NCBI GenBank assembly: GCA_964627995.1
Contig: CAZVLN010000005.1
Location: forward strand, 1 to 64,000
From: JAWLFI01 sp964627995
GTDB lineage: Bacteria; Bacteroidota; Bacteroidia; Chitinophagales; Saprospiraceae
Direction: 5' to 3'
Length of the DNA stretch: 64,000 nt
Below the pieces are notes generated by a model. It had not been told where the DNA came from, did not search any database, and was given only the letters and a program-made list of their open reading frames with translations. The stretch's first letter is position 1; each line of letters opens with the position of its first letter. The position numbers were made by a program, and so were the translations under genes. Shown in pieces: positions 51,341 to 60,565 of this stretch.

Positions 51341-52441
51341 TTAAAGTATATCGATAAAGTCATCGAATAAATAGCGGGAATCATGAGGCCCAGGTGAAGC
51401 CTCTGGATGATACTGAATAGAAAAAGCCTTTTTACCCTTAACGGAAAAACCTTCCACCGTTCGGTCATTGAGGTTTATATGAGTAACCTCAACTTTGTCT
51501 GCGTGTTCGTTCACCGCATCAGCATGAATACCAAAGCCGTGATTTTGGGATGTGATCTCCCCTTTACCCGTTATAAGGTTTTTAACTGGATGGTTAATAC
51601 CTCGATGTCCATGGTGCATTTTAAATGTCGGGATTCCCATAGCTAACCCTAGCAGCTGATGTCCGAGACAAATCCCAAAAATCGGCACATTGTCTGATAG
51701 CATTTTTTTTATTTCTTTCACAGCATACTGCATAGAAGATGGGTCACCTGGCCCATTAGATAAAAAATAACCATCTGGTTGCCATTGCTGAATCTCTTCA
51801 TAGGAGGCAGAGGCAGGATACACGCGAACATAACAGTCTCTCTCTACGAAACGCTTCAATATACTCCGTTTTATTCCATAGTCTATTGCGGCAATTCGAT
51901 AAGTAGCAGCATCATTACCATAATAATAAGGCTCTGTTGTTGATACTTTAGAGGCTAATTCTAACCCAGCCATATCTGGTGTCTTATCCAATAGCGCCTT
52001 GAGTTCATCTATGTCTGCAATTTCAGAGGAAATTACACCATTCATAGCGCCTTTCTTGCGCAAAATACGGACGAGCTTCCGCGTATCAATATTACTAATA
52101 CCTACCAGGCCATGAACTTGCATAAAAGACTCTAAACTTTGGTCCGCCTTAGGTCTGCTAGGGACTCTAGAAAATTCATTTACCACAAGTCCCTGGATTT
52201 GCGGACAATCGGATTCCATATCCTCCTCTAATGCCGCATAATTTCCAATGTGAGCATTAGTCATTACCATAAGTTGTCCAAAGTAAGAGGGATCTGTAAA
52301 GATCTCTTGATAACCAGTCATTCCTGTATTAAAACATAATTCACCGGCAGTAGTACCTATTTCACCAATTGCACCTCCTCGAAAAACAGTACCATCTGCG
52401 AGAAGAAGAATAGCAGCAGCGGTTTCGGTATTTGAGTTCAT
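51341..52441 (-). CDS. carA: carbamoyl-phosphate synthase, small (glutaminase) subunit
   Basis: A 366-residue amidotransferase subunit feeding arginine and pyrimidine synthesis. The C-terminal class I glutaminase has Cys258 in IFGICLGHQ, and His345 and Glu347 in QYHPEASPG. The N-terminal domain has TGMTGYQEIFTDPSYFGQ. The ATG at 52441 is chosen because a perfect -7 promoter box (52457-52464) lies inside the extra 11 codons of the longer frame (52474). carB is not in the window. Confidence 0.95.
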   Translation of the reverse strand: MNSNTETAAAILLLADGTVFRGGAIGEIGTTAGELCFNTGMTGYQEIFTDPSYFGQLMVMTNAHIGNYAALEEDMESDCPQIQGLVVNEFSRVPSRPKADQSLESFMQVHGLVGISNIDTRKLVRILRKKGAMNGVISSEIADIDELKALLDKTPDMAGLELASKVSTTEPYYYGNDAATYRIAAIDYGIKRSILKRFVERDCYVRVYPASASYEEIQQWQPDGYFLSNGPGDPSSMQYAVKEIKKMLSDNVPIFGICLGHQLLGLAMGIPTFKMHHGHRGINHPVKNLITGKGEITSQNHGFGIHADAVNEHADKVEVTHINLNDRTVEGFSVKGKKAFSIQYHPEASPGPHDSRYLFDDFIDIL

Positions 52442-52456
52442 AAAAGAAGATTTTTG

Positions 52457-52464
52457 CAAATATA
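52457..52464 (-). promoter_or_regulatory. -7 promoter element for carA-eno
   Basis: TATATTTG on the minus strand, a perfect TAnnTTTG match, 15 bp before the carA ATG at 52441. No -33 TTG is found at standard spacing. It supports the shorter carA start. Confidence 0.45.
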
Positions 52465-52689
52465 CTTTGCACAATCTTAAATGAAGAAAACACTGTCAAA
52501 ATATAGTATAGAAAACTAAAAAACCTTCCGGAATTTGAAAATATTCTAATAAATTGAAAAATAGAACTTGAATTTACAATGATACAGCAGTCTAAGAAAG
52601 CTTTGTTTTATAGTTAGAACGAAAGTCGAAAGTAAAGGCCTTGGAAAGCCTTCCGTAAAAACCTATTGGTTTGACTAATTACAAAAAAC

Positions 52690-52719
52690 AAATGGGCATG
52701 AAGTAATCCATGCCCATTG
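52690..52719 (-). terminator. intrinsic terminator of the ribosomal protein cluster
   Basis: An 11-bp perfect stem (CAATGGGCATG with CATGCCCATTG, 8-nt loop). On the minus strand it is followed by TTTTTTGT. It lies 29 bp after the rplQ stop and so ends the spc-alpha transcript. Confidence 0.88.
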
Positions 52720-52747
52720 CTTAAAAATGTTAAAGTATGTTTGGAAC

Positions 52748-53236
52748 CTACTCTTCTTCTTGATTATCAGCTGCAGAACTAGCTGCTTCATCGTTTGTCT
52801 GATTACTAGACGAGCTACCACTACCTCCTCGGCGCGTTCGTCTGCTACTTGACTGAGCTTCTGCCGGCTGATACACTTCATTAAAATCGACCAATTCAAT
52901 CATAGCCATCTCAGCTCCATCGCCTTGTCTAAAATCAGTACGTATAACCCGAGTATAACCGCCAGGTCGATCGCCAACTTTAGCGGCTATAGGACCAAAA
53001 AGCTCTATAACTGCCTTCTTGCTTTGCAAATTACTGAAAACGACACGGCGAGAATGGGTAGTATTCGTTTTTGATTTCGTTATAAGGGGCTCAATAAATC
53101 GACGTAAAGCTTTCGCTTTAGCTAAGGTGGTATTAATTCGCTTGTGCTCAATCAAAGCGATTGATAAATTACGTAAGAGAGCAACTCTGTGCCCGCGTTT
53201 TCTACCGAGATGGTTATTCTTCTTTCCGTGTCTCAT
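52748..53236 (-). CDS. rplQ: 50S ribosomal protein L17
   Basis: A 162-residue ribosomal protein, last of the cluster. The N-terminus MRHGKKNNHLGRKRGHRVAL and GDRPGGYTRVIRTDFRQGDGAEMA are diagnostic. The final 40 residues form a Ser/Gln/Glu/Ala-rich disordered tail that many Bacteroidota L17 proteins carry and E. coli lacks. It is 74 bp after rpoA. Confidence 0.96.
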   Translation of the reverse strand: MRHGKKNNHLGRKRGHRVALLRNLSIALIEHKRINTTLAKAKALRRFIEPLITKSKTNTTHSRRVVFSNLQSKKAVIELFGPIAAKVGDRPGGYTRVIRTDFRQGDGAEMAMIELVDFNEVYQPAEAQSSSRRTRRGGSGSSSSNQTNDEAASSAADNQEEE

Positions 53237-53310
53237 AGGTTATTAATTTTTGAACTTCGCAACACACAATGGTTATTGCAATTATTTGAAAAAGTTTTTA
53301 ATCTTTAGTA

Positions 53311-54315
53311 CTAGTCGTTTGACTCAAGTTGGTATTTGGATAGATCCATACCAAAAGTAAGTCCTTTATTTTGAAGGAGTTCCTCTATTTCTACAAGTGA
53401 CTTTTTACCAAAATTTCTAAACTTGAGTAATTCATGTGTTTCGTATTGAACGAGTTCTCCAAGAGTATTAATCTTAGCAGCCTTCAAGCAATTGTAAGCT
53501 CGTACTGAAAGATCTAAATCCTCCAAAGGAGTTTTTAATAGTTTTCGCATATGTAAAATATGCTCATCAACTATATCCTCTTTCTTACTTTCAGAATCTT
53601 CAAAAGAAATATTTTCATCAGTAATCAACATGAGATGCTGAATAAGAATCCGAGAGGCTTCTTTTATAGCATCTTCTGGATGGACTGTGCCATCTGTGGA
53701 AATAGAAATATTTAACTTTTCAAAATCAGTTCGCTGTCCTACTCTGGTATTTGAAACCTTGTAAGAAACATTTTTGATTGGAGTATAAATTGCATCTACG
53801 GGGATTACTCCTATTGGGGCATCCTTGTCTAAGCTACTATCTGCGGGAACATATCCACGTCCTTTAGAAACAGTTAATTCGATCTCCAAATTTACAGAAG
53901 GTTCCATAGAGCATATTTCCAACTCTGGATTAGTAACTTCAAATACATTCGTTGATTCATCGATATCGCTGGCAAGAAATTTCTCTTTTCCTGAAATAGT
54001 GAGATATAGCGTTTCGGCATCGCTAGAGTCATCATTTCCATCAACTCGCTTCATCCGAACCTGTTTAAGGTTGAGGATAATTTCGACAACGTCTTGAACA
54101 ACACCTTTGATTGTGCTAAATTCATGATCTACCCCAGCAATACGTACAGCAGAAATCGAATAACCCTCAAGTGAGGAAAGTAACACCCGACGTAATGAAT
54201 TCCCTACAGTCTGGCCGAAACCCGGCTCTAGAGGTTTGAACTCAAATTGACCTTGAAATTCGTCCGCCTTTTGTAAAACAATTTTTTCTGGCTTTTGAAA
54301 GCTAAGTAAATTCAT
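53311..54315 (-). CDS. rpoA: DNA-directed RNA polymerase subunit alpha
   Basis: A 334-residue subunit. The N-terminal assembly domain contains GFGQTVGNSLRRVLLSSLEG, and the C-terminal domain (about 255-334) has LDLSVRAYNCLKAAKINTLG and LLKFRNFGKKSLVEIEELL for UP-element and activator contacts. It has the usual place between rpsD and rplQ. Confidence 0.97.
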   Translation of the reverse strand: MNLLSFQKPEKIVLQKADEFQGQFEFKPLEPGFGQTVGNSLRRVLLSSLEGYSISAVRIAGVDHEFSTIKGVVQDVVEIILNLKQVRMKRVDGNDDSSDAETLYLTISGKEKFLASDIDESTNVFEVTNPELEICSMEPSVNLEIELTVSKGRGYVPADSSLDKDAPIGVIPVDAIYTPIKNVSYKVSNTRVGQRTDFEKLNISISTDGTVHPEDAIKEASRILIQHLMLITDENISFEDSESKKEDIVDEHILHMRKLLKTPLEDLDLSVRAYNCLKAAKINTLGELVQYETHELLKFRNFGKKSLVEIEELLQNKGLTFGMDLSKYQLESND

Positions 54316-54385
54316 AGAGATATTTATTCAGGCTATTAAAAGATAGATAACAATTTAGTTATCCATTATATTTAAGATCTATATA

Positions 54386-54997
54386 CTATTTAGAGTATAA
54401 TTCGACGATCAACTGCTCATTGATCTTTTCGGGAATGGCTTCTCTTTCAGGATAGGCAATAAGTTTACCTTCCATTTTGTCGGGATTCCACTCTAACCAA
54501 TTAAATTTCCTTACATCGGACTTGGCACCAATCGAGTTTTGAACTACTTCAAGACCTCGGCTTTTACCACGAACAGAAATAATATCATCAGCGCGTAATG
54601 ACAAAGATGGAATATTGGACACTACACCATTAACGGCGATGTGCTTATGAGTAACCAACTGTCTGGCAGCTCGCCGCGTTGGAGCAATTCCCAATCTGAA
54701 AACTGTATTATCAAGACGGGCTTCAAGCAATTGAAGAAGTACCTCACCAGTAACACCTTTTCTTCTATTCGCCTCTTCAAAAAGATTGCGAAACTGACGC
54801 TCCAAAACACCATATGTGTATTTGGCCTTTTGCTTCTCCATCAACTGAAGAGCATAATCTGATTTTTGTCTTCTTCGTTTGTTATTCCCATGCTGTCCAG
54901 GAGGGAATTTCCGACGCTCGTAATAACGGTCAAAGCCATAAATGGCTTCACCGAATGCTCTTGCTTTTTTGGTTTTTGGACCTGTATATCTTGCCAT
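54386..54997 (-). CDS. rpsD: 30S ribosomal protein S4
   Basis: A 203-residue primary 16S-binding protein. It starts MARYTGPKTKKARAFGEAI and has the S4 RNA-binding domain (about 90-155) with LEARLDNTVFRLGIAPTRRAARQLVTH in pieces. The N-terminal zinc cysteines of some S4 proteins are absent, as usual for this type. In E. coli S4 represses its own operon; no such site was identified here. Confidence 0.96.
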   Translation of the reverse strand: MARYTGPKTKKARAFGEAIYGFDRYYERRKFPPGQHGNNKRRRQKSDYALQLMEKQKAKYTYGVLERQFRNLFEEANRRKGVTGEVLLQLLEARLDNTVFRLGIAPTRRAARQLVTHKHIAVNGVVSNIPSLSLRADDIISVRGKSRGLEVVQNSIGAKSDVRKFNWLEWNPDKMEGKLIAYPEREAIPEKINEQLIVELYSK

Positions 54998-55043
54998 AGA
55001 ACTGTTCTATTTATATATTCTAAGTATTCTTTTAACGCTGTAA

Positions 55044-55442
55044 TTAAACGCGTCTCTTCTTGGGTGGGCGACATCCATTGTGCGGAATGGGTGTAACATC
55101 TTTAATTTTGCGAACCTTAATTCCCGCATTATCAATAGCGCGAATCGCGGATTCTCTTCCTGCTCCGGGCCCCTTAACATATACTTCACAATGTTTCAAA
55201 CCTAATGAAGCAGCTTCCTCGGCAGCTTGCGTAGCAGCAATTTGCGCTGCATACGGCGTATTCTTTTTAGAGCCTCTAAATCCTGATTTACCTGCAGTAC
55301 CCCAAGAAATAACTTGCCCTTGATCATTAGTCAACGTAATAATAATATTATTAAAGGTCGCTTGAATATAGGCATATCCTTTTGCTCCTATCTTCACATT
55401 TTTACGCGACTTCTTGCTTGACTTTCCTTTTGCCTTTGCCAT
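55044..55442 (-). CDS. rpsK: 30S ribosomal protein S11
   Basis: A 132-residue platform protein. YAYIQATFNNIIITLTNDQG, SAGKSGFRG-like AGKSGFRGSKKNTPYAAQ and the C-terminal DVTPIPHNGCRPPKKRRV are diagnostic. It lies between rpsM and rpsD with a 12-bp gap to rpsM. Confidence 0.97.
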   Translation of the reverse strand: MAKAKGKSSKKSRKNVKIGAKGYAYIQATFNNIIITLTNDQGQVISWGTAGKSGFRGSKKNTPYAAQIAATQAAEEAASLGLKHCEVYVKGPGAGRESAIRAIDNAGIKVRKIKDVTPIPHNGCRPPKKRRV

Positions 55443-55454
55443 ATCCCTATTATA

Positions 55455-55832
55455 TTATTTAGTAACTTTCTTCTTATTTGCAACGGTTTTCTTCCGTCCT
55501 TTTCTCGTTCGGGCATTTGTTCGAGTTCTTTGTCCTCTCACAGGCAACCCTTTTCGATGCCGCAGACCTCTGTAGCAAGCAATATCCATCAATCTTTTGA
55601 TGTTTTGCTGCACCTCACCGCGCAACTGTCCTTCTACGGTGTAATCTTCATTAATAATACGCGCTATGGCGTTAATATTATCATCAGACCAATCCTGAAC
55701 CTTAACATCTTCATCGATATTAGCGCGCTCAAGAATGTCTTTAGCCGAAGAATTTCCGATTCCAAAAATATAAGTCAAACCTATAACACCTCTCTTATCT
55801 CGAGGCAAATCTACACCAACAATACGTGCCAT
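55455..55832 (-). CDS. rpsM: 30S ribosomal protein S13
   Basis: A 125-residue head protein contacting the P-site tRNA and forming bridges with the 50S. MARIVGVDLPRDKRGVIGLTYI, then YRGLRHRKGLPVRGQRTRTNARTRKG are diagnostic. The basic C-terminal tail reaches the tRNA site. It follows rpmJ by 11 bp. Confidence 0.97.
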   Translation of the reverse strand: MARIVGVDLPRDKRGVIGLTYIFGIGNSSAKDILERANIDEDVKVQDWSDDNINAIARIINEDYTVEGQLRGEVQQNIKRLMDIACYRGLRHRKGLPVRGQRTRTNARTRKGRKKTVANKKKVTK

Positions 55833-55843
55833 ACTTTAGTATT

Positions 55844-55960
55844 TTATCCCTGACGCTGCTTAAAGCGCGGGTTTTTCTTATTAATAACGTACAACCTACC
55901 TTTTCGTCTAACAATCTTACAATCTGAAGACCGTTTCTTAATAGATGCTTTTACTTTCAT
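55844..55960 (-). CDS. rpmJ: 50S ribosomal protein L36, zinc-free type
   Basis: A 38-residue protein found by translating the gap between infA and rpsM. It starts MKVKASIKKRSSDCKIVRRK and ends NKKNPRFKQRQG, with the stop at 55844. Zinc-type L36 has three cysteines and a histidine; here only Cys14 remains and the His before KQRQG is Phe, so no zinc can be held. Position between infA and rpsM is standard. Confidence 0.95.
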   Translation of the reverse strand: MKVKASIKKRSSDCKIVRRKGRLYVINKKNPRFKQRQG

Positions 55961-55970
55961 AACTACGTTT

Positions 55971-56189
55971 TTATTTGTAACGATAAGTAATTCGACCTCG
56001 AGTCAGATCATAAGGAGACATTTCTACAGCTACTTTATCGCCTGGTAAAATCCGAATGTAATTCATCCTCATCTTCCCAGAGATCGTAGCTATAACCTCA
56101 TGATCATTCTCTAATCGCACACGAAACATTGCATTAGACAATGCTTCTTCAATTACTCCATCTTGTTTAATTACATCTTGCTTTGCCAT
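55971..56189 (-). CDS. infA: translation initiation factor IF-1
   Basis: A 72-residue OB-fold protein that occupies the A site during initiation. MAKQDVIKQDGVIEEALSNA, RVRLENDHEVIATISGKMR and the C-terminal SPYDLTRGRITYRYK are diagnostic. It lies between map and rpmJ as in other Bacteroidota. Confidence 0.97.
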   Translation of the reverse strand: MAKQDVIKQDGVIEEALSNAMFRVRLENDHEVIATISGKMRMNYIRILPGDKVAVEMSPYDLTRGRITYRYK

Positions 56190-56221
56190 CCTGTAATTTT
56201 GAAGTGCAAATATGAGCTTTT

Positions 56222-57022
56222 TTACCCAACTTGCATAATATAATCATTCTTTTTTATGGCCTGATCTATAATGTCGTGATTAGACAGTATATCGGGCCCT
56301 CTTCTTGTAATATGAACTGAATGCTCATAATGTGCAGAGACCTTGCGATCTTTTGTTGTCACCGTCCAACCATCCTTATGATATTTAATACGTCTTGTTC
56401 CTAAATTCACCATAGGTTCAATAGCTAATACCATTCCCTCTTTTAGACGTTGGCCTTTTCCTCTTCGGCCGAAATTAGGTACCTCTGGAGGTTCGTGTAA
56501 ATTACGTCCTACTCCATGACCTACAAGCTCACGAACAACGCCATACCCGTGAAGACGTTCAGCATAATTTTGTATGGCATAGCTAATATCACCTACTTTG
56601 TTACCGACTCGAGCTGCTTGAATTCCTAAGTTCAAGGATTCTCGGGTAACTTTACATAACTTAACTGCAGCTGGATCTACATCCCCCAATAAAAATGTAA
56701 AGGCAGCATCCCCATAAAACCCATTTTTTAATACCCCACAATCAAATGAAATAACGTCACCTTCTTTAAAAGGATTGTCATTAGGAATACCATGGACGAC
56801 TTGTTCGTTAGGAGATATACATAATGTAGCTGGGAAATTTTGATAGCCTTTAAAGCCAGGTTCTGCCTGATGATCTCTTATAAAGGATTCTGCTAATCGA
56901 TCTAATTCCTTACCCGTAACACCAGGTTTTAATTCCTTTGCTATTAAGGCATGGGTTTCACACACAAGTGTGTTACATTCCCTCATTAATTCAACTTCCG
57001 CAGGGGTTTTAAAAAAAACCAT
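56222..57022 (-). CDS. map: type I methionine aminopeptidase
   Basis: A 266-residue dinuclear metalloprotease that removes initiator Met. The metal ligands are in SFDCGVLKNGFYGDAAFTF (two Asp), VGHGVGRNLHEPPEVPNFG (His) and GMVLAIEPMVNLG (Glu), with a final Glu in YEHSVHITRRG. It follows secY by 14 bp. Confidence 0.96.
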   Translation of the reverse strand: MVFFKTPAEVELMRECNTLVCETHALIAKELKPGVTGKELDRLAESFIRDHQAEPGFKGYQNFPATLCISPNEQVVHGIPNDNPFKEGDVISFDCGVLKNGFYGDAAFTFLLGDVDPAAVKLCKVTRESLNLGIQAARVGNKVGDISYAIQNYAERLHGYGVVRELVGHGVGRNLHEPPEVPNFGRRGKGQRLKEGMVLAIEPMVNLGTRRIKYHKDGWTVTTKDRKVSAHYEHSVHITRRGPDILSNHDIIDQAIKKNDYIMQVG

Positions 57023-57036
57023 TTAAAAGATCTTTT

Positions 57037-58410
57037 TTACATGTTTGCCCCAATGCCTTGCATTCGACTAGATCGTCCTTTTAATTTACCACTTTGAACT
57101 AAGCCATCGTATTTACGCATCAACAAATAGCTTTCAATTTGCTGCAATGTGTCAAGGACAACTCCGACGAGAATTAGTAAAGACGTTCCGCCGAAGAACA
57201 ATGCAAAAGCAGCATTTACGCCAAAAAATACTGCGACGGCCGGAATAATTGAGATAATACCCAAAAAGATAGAGCCAGGCAATGTGATACGTGTCAGTAC
57301 AGTATCAATAAAGTCCTGTGTGGGTTTTCCTGGTTTAACGCCTGGAATAAAAGAATTTTGACGCTTAAGATATTCTGCATACTGCTTTGGATTAACCAAC
57401 AAGGCCGTATATACATATGTAAATAAAACAATTAACCCAAAATATATGATATTATAGGGCAATGAAAATGGATCAGAAAGTGATCGCATTATACCCGTTT
57501 GAGCAATGCCCTCTTCCCCTCCCGCAAAATAAGTTGCGACAGTCATAGGCAAAAACATAAGAGCCTGAGCAAAAATGATTGGCATAACTCCAGATGCATT
57601 TACCTTTAGAGGAATATAATCACGAACACCAGCTGAAGGCATGGCAGTATTTCCACGTCCTACCATTCGCTTTGCGAATTGGATGGGTATACGACGAACT
57701 CCCTGAACAATTAAAACTGTAGCCATGACCACGAAGAACAAAAGTGCCAACTCAAAAATGAACAACAATAAACCATTGGATTCCCATTGACTTTGAAATT
57801 CAAAAATGAACGCTGAAGGTAAGGATGCTATAATTCCGATCATGATAAGTAATGAAATTCCATTACCTATACCTTTATCGGTAATTTTCTCACCCAACCA
57901 CATAGCCAATACCGTTCCCGCAGTAAGTATGATGACATTAGATATCCAAAATATACCCTCGGGCACACTTGGATCAATCGCACCGTACGACTTAATTAGA
58001 GTAAGGTACCCGCCTGACTGAACTAAACATATCAGCACAGTTAAACCTCTGGTAATCTGAGTTAATTTCTTTCGTCCACTTTCTCCTTCTTTTTGCTGTA
58101 ACTTTTGAAAATAAGGTACTGCAAAACCCAGAAGCTGAACAATAATTGAAGCCGTAATATATGGCATAATACCTAATGCGAATACAGCAGCATTATTGAA
58201 TGCTCCTCCTGTGAATATATTAATCAAACCTAAAAGGTCATTAGCACTTCTATTTGCTACGGCCGACTCCAATACAGAAGGAACAACTCCTGGAAGAATC
58301 ACATAGGATCCAAATCGGAAAACCAACAATAAAAGAAGCGTAAATAAAATACGGTTCTTCAATTCCTTGATTTTCCATATATTTTTTAGAGTATCAATCA
58401 GCTTCTTCAT
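57037..58410 (-). CDS. secY: preprotein translocase subunit SecY
   Basis: A 457-residue channel protein with ten transmembrane helices. FRFGSYVILPGV, GIMPYITASIIVQLL, GIGNGISLLIMIGI (plug and channel region), RRIPIQFAKRMVGRG and LPLKVN-like YIPLKVNASGVMPIIFA mark the family. It is 9 bp after rplO. SecE and SecG are outside the window. Confidence 0.97.
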   Translation of the reverse strand: MKKLIDTLKNIWKIKELKNRILFTLLLLLVFRFGSYVILPGVVPSVLESAVANRSANDLLGLINIFTGGAFNNAAVFALGIMPYITASIIVQLLGFAVPYFQKLQQKEGESGRKKLTQITRGLTVLICLVQSGGYLTLIKSYGAIDPSVPEGIFWISNVIILTAGTVLAMWLGEKITDKGIGNGISLLIMIGIIASLPSAFIFEFQSQWESNGLLLFIFELALLFFVVMATVLIVQGVRRIPIQFAKRMVGRGNTAMPSAGVRDYIPLKVNASGVMPIIFAQALMFLPMTVATYFAGGEEGIAQTGIMRSLSDPFSLPYNIIYFGLIVLFTYVYTALLVNPKQYAEYLKRQNSFIPGVKPGKPTQDFIDTVLTRITLPGSIFLGIISIIPAVAVFFGVNAAFALFFGGTSLLILVGVVLDTLQQIESYLLMRKYDGLVQSGKLKGRSSRMQGIGANM

Positions 58411-58419
58411 TCGAATTAA

Positions 58420-58869
58420 TTACTTTAGGAGGGTAACCTCTCCTCCTTGATTTTCAATTGCTTCTTTCGCACCAGATGAGATAGCATGAGCTGATATCTT
58501 TATCTTAGATTTCAACTCACCCCTACCTAAAATTTTAATTTTTACATTCTTTCTCAAGATTCTTCGTTCTCTGAGAAAATCTTCATCGAGCGTATCTGTG
58601 TTATATTTCTCAGCATACATCTGAATATGATCCAAGTTTAGTGGATAATATTCAACTCGATTCCTGTTATTAAAACCAAATTTAGGTAGACGCATTTGTA
58701 AAGGAGTTTGTCCCCCCTCAAAATTAGCCCGTCTTTTAGACCCTGATCTTGACAAATAACCATTATGTCCTCGACCAGAGGTACGTCCTTTACCCGCAGC
58801 TACACCGCGACCTACTCTCTTTCTATTTTTTACCGAACCCTTGGCGGGTTTAAGGTTATGTAGTTCCAT
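58420..58869 (-). CDS. rplO: 50S ribosomal protein L15
   Basis: A 149-residue protein. MELHNLKPAKGSVKNRKRVG, GRTSGRGHNGYLSRSGSK, FEGGQTPLQMRLPKFGF and a C-terminal SAHAISSGAKEAIENQGG are diagnostic. It sits between rpmD and secY. Confidence 0.97.
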   Translation of the reverse strand: MELHNLKPAKGSVKNRKRVGRGVAAGKGRTSGRGHNGYLSRSGSKRRANFEGGQTPLQMRLPKFGFNNRNRVEYYPLNLDHIQMYAEKYNTDTLDEDFLRERRILRKNVKIKILGRGELKSKIKISAHAISSGAKEAIENQGGEVTLLK

Positions 58870-58886
58870 GATTGACTATAATTTTT

Positions 58887-59066
58887 TTATACCTTCTCAA
58901 TAGTGATGAGATGGTTAATTTTTGAAATCATACCCTCAATAGCAGGAGATAGTTCCTTCTCAATAGAGTGATTCATTTTCCTGAGCCCTAACGCATGAAG
59001 CGTGGCTTTCTGCCGCTTAGTTCTATCGATAGAACTTTTAACTTGAGTGATTCGTACCTTTTCCAT
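58887..59066 (-). CDS. rpmD: 50S ribosomal protein L30
   Basis: A 59-residue protein starting MEKVRITQVKSSIDRTKRQK, with TLHALGLRKMNHSIEKE. I place the start at 59066; the longer frame from 59132 adds 22 residues that overlap rpsE and are not part of L30. The gap to rpsE is 16 bp. Confidence 0.95.
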   Translation of the reverse strand: MEKVRITQVKSSIDRTKRQKATLHALGLRKMNHSIEKELSPAIEGMISKINHLITIEKV

Positions 59067-59082
59067 ATCAGATTTAGTTAAA

Positions 59083-59598
59083 CTATCCGTTAAACACTTT
59101 ATCCATAGAGATGCCACGTGTTTTTGCAACATCCATAGGCGAACGTAATTTCAACAAAGCATCAATGGTAGCTTTGATAACGTTATGAGGATTTGAAGAG
59201 CCCTGAGACTTCGCCAAAACATTTTGAACACCAGCAATTTCTAAAACTGCACGCATTGATCCTCCTGCAATAACTCCCGTACCATCAGATGCCGGCTTTA
59301 TAAGAACTTTTCCAGCTCCATATTTACCTTTTTGCTCATGAGGTATTGTCCCCTTGTGCAAAGGAAAACGAACGAGATTTTTCTTAGCATCGTCAATAGC
59401 CTTTCCTATTGTCTCAGCAACATCTTTTGCCTTTCCCAGGCCATAACCCACTGTTCCATTGCCATCGCCAACTACAGCTAATGCTGAAAAACTAAACGTA
59501 CGGCCACCTTTTGTAACTTTCGCCACACGGTTTAGAGAAACTAATTTCTCCTCTAATTCTGTCTCAGATGGCTTGATATTTTGTCTTTTTTTCGACAT
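59083..59598 (-). CDS. rpsE: 30S ribosomal protein S5
   Basis: A 171-residue protein for decoding accuracy. LEEKLVSLNRVAKVTKGGRT, FSFSALAVVGDGNGTVGYGLGKA and GVIAGGSMRAVLEIAGV are diagnostic of its two domains. It follows rplR by 11 bp. Confidence 0.97.
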   Translation of the reverse strand: MSKKRQNIKPSETELEEKLVSLNRVAKVTKGGRTFSFSALAVVGDGNGTVGYGLGKAKDVAETIGKAIDDAKKNLVRFPLHKGTIPHEQKGKYGAGKVLIKPASDGTGVIAGGSMRAVLEIAGVQNVLAKSQGSSNPHNVIKATIDALLKLRSPMDVAKTRGISMDKVFNG

Positions 59599-59609
59599 AT
59601 CTTTAATTT

Positions 59610-59960
59610 TTAAAATTTAAGTCCCCCTTCTCGAGCACCTTCGGCAAGTGACTTCACCCGTCCGTGATATAAATATCCACCTCGATCAAAAACTACTTTT
59701 TCAACATTACTCTCTTTAGCTTTTTCAGCTATAAGTTTTCCTACTTCTTTGGCTTGATCGGATTTTGTTCCCTCATTGATCGTTAAGCTATTCGCAGAAG
59801 CTATCGTATGATGCTCTGTATCATCTATGATCTGAGCATATATTGCTTTGTTACTGCGATACACATTCAATCTAGGTCGTTCTGCAGTCCCAGTAATTGA
59901 TGAACGCACGCGCCAATGTATCTTTTTTCTCCGGTGACTTTTTCGCTGATTCTTATCCAT
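59610..59960 (-). CDS. rplR: 50S ribosomal protein L18
   Basis: A 116-residue 5S rRNA-binding protein. RRKKIHWRVRSSITGTAERP and VVFDRGGYLYHGRVKSLAEG with AREGGLKF at the end are diagnostic. Gap to rplF 26 bp. Confidence 0.97.
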   Translation of the reverse strand: MDKNQRKSHRRKKIHWRVRSSITGTAERPRLNVYRSNKAIYAQIIDDTEHHTIASANSLTINEGTKSDQAKEVGKLIAEKAKESNVEKVVFDRGGYLYHGRVKSLAEGAREGGLKF

Positions 59961-59986
59961 AAGTACGCTACCTTTAAAGTACTAAA

Positions 59987-60541
59987 TTATTTTGCAGCAG
60001 CTTTTCCTGCTTTTCTTCGAATATACTCTCCCATGTATCTAACACCTTTCCCTTTGTATGGCTCTGGTTTTCTGAAAGAACGTATTTTTGCAGCAACCTG
60101 ACCCAAAAGCTGGTTGTCAATAGATTCTAAACTAACAAGGGGATTTTTTCCTTTTTCAGTTTTTGTTTCTACAGAAACCTCCTGAGGAATCGCAAAATAA
60201 ATTGGGTGAGAATATCCCAAACTCAATTCCAACAAATTTCCACTGTTAGAAGCACGATAACCTACACCAACAAGTTCTAACTCCTTTTTAAAACCAGAAG
60301 TTACACCTAAAACCATATTGTTCAGTATCGAACGATACATTCCGTGTAGTGATTTATGGCGTTTCTGCTCAGTAGCCCGTTGCAAAGAAAGCTCTCCATC
60401 CTTAATATCAACAGTTATAGCAGGATCAAAACGATGAGATAATTCACCTTTTGGCCCTTTAACAGTTACTTCGTTCCCTTTAGAAACCGAAATTTCTACT
60501 TTATCGGGAATTGATATCGGTGCATTTCCAATTCTAGACAT
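59987..60541 (-). CDS. rplF: 50S ribosomal protein L6
   Basis: A 184-residue protein. MSRIGNAPISIPDKVEISVS, GPKGELSHRF, and the C-terminal RSFRKPEPYKGKGVRYMGE with the following RRKAGKAAAK are diagnostic of its two similar domains near the GTPase centre. Confidence 0.97.
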   Translation of the reverse strand: MSRIGNAPISIPDKVEISVSKGNEVTVKGPKGELSHRFDPAITVDIKDGELSLQRATEQKRHKSLHGMYRSILNNMVLGVTSGFKKELELVGVGYRASNSGNLLELSLGYSHPIYFAIPQEVSVETKTEKGKNPLVSLESIDNQLLGQVAAKIRSFRKPEPYKGKGVRYMGEYIRRKAGKAAAK

Positions 60542-60565
60542 CTCTATAAATTTATTATCGTGTTA

